Shown here piece by piece: positions 60,773 through 64,000 of a DNA stretch of 64,000 nucleotides. The position numbers and the translations under genes are program-made. The first letter of the stretch is position 1. Each line of letters begins with the position of its first letter. Location of the stretch: positions 1-64,000 of the forward strand of contig CANOHT010000008.1 of assembly GCA_947565865.1 (NCBI GenBank), written 5' to 3'. Origin of the DNA: an uncultured Clostridia bacterium. GTDB taxonomy: Bacteria > Bacillota > Clostridia > Christensenellales > Aristaeellaceae. Under the pieces are notes generated by a model. That model did not search any database. It worked only from the letters and a program-made list of their open reading frames with translations, and was not told the DNA's origin.

Positions 60773-61513
60773 CTATTCCGCGTTCATGATGGGCAGGAGA
60801 ACGGTGATGAGCCTGGCGATGGACTCGTCGGACATCAGAGCGATTGCCATCTGCTCCTCGGCTTCCGTGAAGCCCTCAGTGCCGAAAAGCCCCTTGCGCG
60901 CGTTGAATGGCACTTCGCGCAGTCCGGACAGGTTGAAGGGCTTGTCTGCGATAGGCTCCCAGCGAAGCGTCAAGGTGGCAGAGACAGCCATGCCTTCAAA
61001 CTCGGCGCTGAAGCGATAGGCGCCGTCGCCCGCTATTTCAACGCTCCCAAGCGTTTGCGGCAGCAGCCCAAGATGTTTCGTGTCCCCAAAGAACGCATTG
61101 GCCATGTTCAGGGCATTGGGAAGCTGCGTAACTTCCGACATATCGGCATCTTCGTCAAGAAAATTGGCAATGAAGATGAAGTGCAGATAGTATCCAGGCT
61201 CAATCAAGCCGCAGGTCTCGCCTGTGGACAAAGCATATCGCGCCGGGCCGTTGTTTTCCTCCTCGGCCCAAAAGCCCGCGAGAATTTCGTCGCTTCGGCG
61301 CATTTCTGCTGATAAATAGGCCTTGGACAGATCATCCGTCATGCCCAGGCGAAGGGTGAGGGTTGGGTTTAGGGTCACCGTTTCGTCATTGACCGTCACG
61401 GTGATGTCCGACGCCTCCATAACCCATGCGCCATAAGCGGCGTCGGTTTCTGCAAAGGCCAGACTGCCCGCCATCAGAACCAGAACGGATATCAACAGCA
61501 TCCATTTTTTCAT
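60773..61513 (-). CDS. Exported protein of unknown function
   Basis: 246 residues with a signal peptide (1-21, MKKWMLLISVLVLMAGSLA, AFA-ET). The mature part is acidic and strand-rich (ITVTVNDETVTLNPTLTLRLG, YRFSAEFEGMAVSATLTLRWEP in blocks) and looks like a beta-sandwich. I do not recognise the family. It ends at its own terminator and begins 47 bases after recR, so it may be read through from recR. Confidence 0.75.
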   Translation of the reverse strand: MKKWMLLISVLVLMAGSLAFAETDAAYGAWVMEASDITVTVNDETVTLNPTLTLRLGMTDDLSKAYLSAEMRRSDEILAGFWAEEENNGPARYALSTGETCGLIEPGYYLHFIFIANFLDEDADMSEVTQLPNALNMANAFFGDTKHLGLLPQTLGSVEIAGDGAYRFSAEFEGMAVSATLTLRWEPIADKPFNLSGLREVPFNARKGLFGTEGFTEAEEQMAIALMSDESIARLITVLLPIMNAE

Positions 61514-61560
61514 TGGTGACGCTCCTTCACGACGGTTTCATGCGTGACAAACGAGCGGAC

Positions 61561-62160
61561 CTACATCTCCCGGCGGCCTTCCAGAGCCTTGGAAAGCGTC
61601 ACCTCGTCGGCGTATTCCAGGTCGGAGCCCACAGGGACGCCGTGGGCGATCCGCGTGACCCTTACGCCCAGAGGCTTGAGCAGCCGGGCAATGTAGGTGG
61701 CCGTAGCCTCGCCCTCGATGTCGGGGTTGGTGGCAAGAATCACCTCATCCACCTCCTCGGCGGACAGTCGGGCGACCAGTTCCTTGATGCGGATGTCGTC
61801 CGGCCCCACGCCGTCCATGGGACTGAGAGCGCCGTGGAGCACATGGTACAGGCCGTGATAGTCGTTCATGCGCTCCATGGCGGCCACGTCTCGGGGGTCG
61901 CGCACAACGCAGATTTGACCGTTGTGGCGATCAGGGGACGCGCAGACGCCACATTGCTCCTGGGCGGCATAGTTGCCGCACAGCTCGCAGTAGCGAATGG
62001 CCTTGCGCCCCTGCCAAATGGCCGTGGCCAGAGCGTGAACGTCCTCCAGAGGCATGCTGACGATGTGATAGGCCAGCCGCTGGGCTGTTTTGTGGCCCAC
62101 GCCCGGCAGATGCGAAAGCTCCGCCGCCATCCGCGCGATGGGCTCAATCTGCTTCTCCAC
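61561..62160 (-). CDS. recR: Recombination protein RecR
   Basis: 199 residues, normal length. Helix-hairpin-helix LPGVGHKTAQRLAYHI, zinc site Cys58/61/70/73 (CELCGNYAAQEQCGVC), and a TOPRIM domain (CVVRDPRDVAAME, EVILATNPDIEGEATATYIA). It acts with RecF/RecO in gap repair. The start is a GTG at 62160, two bases after the ybaB stop, giving EKQIEPIARMAAEL that fits the family N-terminus. Confidence 0.96.
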   Translation of the reverse strand: MEKQIEPIARMAAELSHLPGVGHKTAQRLAYHIVSMPLEDVHALATAIWQGRKAIRYCELCGNYAAQEQCGVCASPDRHNGQICVVRDPRDVAAMERMNDYHGLYHVLHGALSPMDGVGPDDIRIKELVARLSAEEVDEVILATNPDIEGEATATYIARLLKPLGVRVTRIAHGVPVGSDLEYADEVTLSKALEGRREM

Positions 62161-62162
62161 GG

Positions 62163-62501
62163 TCAGAACATCCCGCCCATGCCGCCGGGCACCATTTTGC
62201 CCATGGTGTTCTCCCGGGCTTCCTCTCCCTTGCGCAGGGCTTCATTCACCGCGGCCAGAATCAGATCCTGGAGCATCTCGATGTCATCGGGGTCCACCAC
62301 CTGGGGATCAATGACGATGCTGGTGATCTCGCGCTTGCCGCTGACCTTCACCTGCACCATGCCGCCGCCGCTGGCCGCCTCGTATTCCGCCGCGTCCAGC
62401 TTCTCCTGGGCTTCAGCCATCTGCTGCTGCATTTTCTGGGCCTGCCGCATCAGCTGCTGCATATTGGCGCCGCCGCCAAAGCCGAAATTCTGTCTTGCCA
62501 T
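62163..62501 (-). CDS. Nucleoid-associated protein YbaB/EbfC
   Basis: 112 residues: the Gln/Met-rich helix NMQQLMRQAQKMQQQMAEAQEKL in two runs, GGGMVQVKVSGKREITSIVIDP, and a Gly/Met-rich tail. It binds DNA as a dimer. GGAGG is seven bases before the ATG at 62501. It precedes recR as in most bacteria, but dnaX, the usual upstream neighbour, is absent. Confidence 0.95.
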   Translation of the reverse strand: MARQNFGFGGGANMQQLMRQAQKMQQQMAEAQEKLDAAEYEAASGGGMVQVKVSGKREITSIVIDPQVVDPDDIEMLQDLILAAVNEALRKGEEARENTMGKMVPGGMGGMF

Positions 62502-62532
62502 GGGTGTTCCTCCTTCATGTTCATCCGCCTGC

Positions 62533-63267
62533 TTACAGGCTGGAAATAAGCTGCACATTGGCCGAAACGCTGCTCAGCGCAATTCTTGGCGCGTCGGGGG
62601 CGATGGAAATCCCTTCGGTATACAGCCGGCCGCTGACGGCGCGCAGCGAGGCGTCGGCCCGGCTGATGGGGGCGGTCACGCGGATGTTGCCGGACACGGT
62701 GCTGCCCTCCAGGGAATCAAAGGCGCTGACCATGCCCATATCCATATGGCTGCTGACGCCGCTGATGCGGTAGCTGCCAAAGCCGCAGCCGGAGAGCTTG
62801 ACGCCGCCGGACACCGTGCGCAGGGCCAGGCTGTCGCCGGCCAGATCGCTGGCCAGGATAGCGCCGGACACGGTGTGCAAGGTCAGGTTAATGCCGGTCA
62901 GGCTTTCCGCGTGGAGTCTGCCGGACACGGTGCTCAGGGCAATATCCGTACCGGTGAGGCCGCGTGAACTGAGGGTGCCGCTGACGGTTCCCGCCGTCAC
63001 GCCGCCTTTCCAGCTGCGGGGCAGGCGCACAAGCACCTGCATCCATCTTTCGTTTTTCAGCTTGATAGACAGGCCGTAGGAGGGCTGCTCCACGGCAAGG
63101 CAGCCGTCGGTGAGGGCCAGCTTCAGCTCGCTGACGAAGGAATCCTCGCCGGAGACCATGAGCTGGATATCCTCTACATCGGAAACGATGATTTCCAAGC
63201 TGGCCCAGGCCAAATGAATGGCCAGGGTGCTGACGGACAAGGCCGGAAAGGTTTCATTGCGGTTCAT
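62533..63267 (-). CDS. DUF4097 beta-helix-like protein with TVSG repeats
   Basis: 244 residues. From about residue 90 a short motif of the form (S/T)(T/V)(V)SG recurs about every 20 residues (GTVSGTLSS, STVSGRLHA, HTVSGAILA, RTVSGGVKL, STVSGNIRV, RAVSGRLYT), which is the repeat of DUF4097 right-handed beta-helix proteins. No signal peptide or membrane helix. Members often adjoin PspC or regulatory genes; the function is unknown. It lies 31 bases upstream of ybaB. Confidence 0.8.
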   Translation of the reverse strand: MNRNETFPALSVSTLAIHLAWASLEIIVSDVEDIQLMVSGEDSFVSELKLALTDGCLAVEQPSYGLSIKLKNERWMQVLVRLPRSWKGGVTAGTVSGTLSSRGLTGTDIALSTVSGRLHAESLTGINLTLHTVSGAILASDLAGDSLALRTVSGGVKLSGCGFGSYRISGVSSHMDMGMVSAFDSLEGSTVSGNIRVTAPISRADASLRAVSGRLYTEGISIAPDAPRIALSSVSANVQLISSL

Positions 63268-63378
63268 GGCGGCACCTCCTGATGGATACCATCATATCAC
63301 GTTTTCACAGCGCTGACAAGGGCTGGCCGATATTCGACCGGCAGGCTGCCCACGGCATAACTGACAGGCTTTTCGGGG

Positions 63379-63403
63379 GCTGCCGATGATCGGAAGCCCC
63401 ATG
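63379..63403 (-). terminator. Hairpin after the gyrA/parC gene
   Basis: On the minus strand GGGGCTTCCGAT pairs with ATCGGCAGCCCC, starting 7 bases after the stop. GAAAAG follows, not a T-run. Confidence 0.5.
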
Positions 63404-63410
63404 CCGGCCG

Positions 63411-64000
63411 TCAGCCTTCCACCGTTTCCTCGGCCATGATGCCAGTCACCACATCATCGAGAATGGCCATCACATAGGGCATGCCGCGGTCGGTCTTGCC
63501 CTGTGCCACCACCTCATCCTTGGCGAGGCGGGTGACGGGACTCTGCGCCTGATGGATCAGCAGTGTGCAGGGGGACTTGCCGGCCAGGTACAGACCCGCA
63601 ATGTAGCGCCCGTTGCTGCCGTTCTTGTTAAAGTAGAAGGACTTGACGCCCTTGCCGTTGCGGTTTTGCCGCTCAAAGTCCATGGCAGGGATGCGTTTGC
63701 CATAGCCTCGCTCGGAGAAGAGCACCAGTTCGCCGTCCTCCGGCAGCTGAGCGCACCAGATCACCTCGTCCTTGGCTTCCAGCTGCATGGCCTTCACGCC
63801 GGCGGATATGCGTCCTTGCGTGGGCACCGATTCCAGCGGGAAGCGGATGCACATGCCGCTTCGGCTGAGCATCAGCAGATCGTCCCGGGTGGCGGCGGGC
63901 ATGACGGTCATCAGCTCATCCCCGGCTTTGATGTTGACGGCGGCGAATTTCTTGCTGCGCACGTCGTAATCCTGGGCGGCGGTGCGCTTCACCATGCCCT
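63411..64000 (-). CDS. DNA gyrase/topoisomerase IV subunit A, C-terminal part
   Basis: The 3' end of a gene that continues beyond the window. About 196 codons encode the C-terminal beta-pinwheel: MVKRTAAQDY, DELMTVMPAATRDDLLMLSRSGMCIRF in blocks, QGRISAGVKAMQLEAKDEV, and ERGYGKRIPAMDF. Each blade has the usual G-x-x-(K/R)R pattern. The GyrA box (QRRGGKG) would be near QNRNGKGVKSF, a degenerate form, which hints at ParC or a divergent GyrA. The catalytic N-terminal part lies outside, so the two cannot be told apart here. Confidence 0.85.
   Translation of the reverse strand, partial: GMVKRTAAQDYDVRSKKFAAVNIKAGDELMTVMPAATRDDLLMLSRSGMCIRFPLESVPTQGRISAGVKAMQLEAKDEVIWCAQLPEDGELVLFSERGYGKRIPAMDFERQNRNGKGVKSFYFNKNGSNGRYIAGLYLAGKSPCTLLIHQAQSPVTRLAKDEVVAQGKTDRGMPYVMAILDDVVTGIMAEETVEG

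Overview
The window reads as a GC-rich chromosome of an anaerobic Firmicute in the class Clostridia, probably gut-associated. The grounds are: YesM/YesN two-component pairs beside sugar ABC importers of the LplABC type, a YmxG-type M16 peptidase, a RuvX/DUF1292 gene, VanZ, DUF3048 and DUF4180 proteins, an AgrC/AgrA-like pair, GGAGG ribosome sites and sigma-A promoters. The genus cannot be named from this sequence. Except for the short 7.4-8.5 kb patch this is ordinary chromosome.

Layout. 0-7.4 kb: divergent DeoR regulator and FGGY sugar kinase, a secreted GH3 enzyme, and a LytTR regulator with an AgrC-like kinase. 7.4-8.8 kb: a frameshifted phage-type gene, a decayed duplicate of a tRNA-Pro 3' end, then tRNA-Thr(CGT) and tRNA-Pro(CGG). 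8.8-18.8 kb: rpsO, pnp, M16 peptidase, a RuvX-DUF1292 fusion, a DUF1292-like protein, a CE4 deacetylase, DUF3048, an ECF sigma factor and DUF2461. 19.3-28.1 kb (minus): an FAD oxidoreductase, then a sugar ABC importer with its own sensor kinase and regulator, ending in a stand-alone RarA C-terminal-domain protein. 28.4-29.6 kb: an XRE/S24 regulator overlapping an NTase-like gene. 29.7-39.4 kb (minus): a glycan-use locus (kinase, LplB, LplC, binding protein, regulator, beta-helix enzyme, MFS carrier, GH172). 39.6-43.6 kb: a heterodimeric ABC exporter and DUF4180. 44.1-58.2 kb (minus): the branched-chain amino acid locus ilvB-ilvN-ilvC-ilvD-leuA-leuC-leuD-vanZ-leuB, a DUF815 ATPase and ilvA. 58.2-64 kb: DUF1848, rmuC, a secreted protein, recR, ybaB, DUF4097 and the 3' part of a gyrA/parC gene.

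The most interesting signals are in non-coding DNA. (1) Upstream of ilvB is a complete-looking ribosome-mediated attenuator: a sigma-A promoter, a 39-codon leader peptide in which 15 of residues 5-23 are Leu, Val or Ile, a pause hairpin, an 11-nt perfect antiterminator match and an intrinsic terminator. No T-box is seen, although T-boxes are the usual control of ilv-leu genes in Firmicutes. (2) A roughly 210-bp element occurs twice (2490-2700 and 45335-45545) with stems that differ in sequence but stay self-complementary, which suggests a structured RNA; one copy forms the 5' leader of ilvA. (3) A family of two-hairpin elements with a constant CCCCGCC-type linker and variable stems lies in gene-sense orientation downstream of pnp, ilvC, ilvD, leuB and others. 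One set of these is amplified into a 108-bp tandem array behind leuB.
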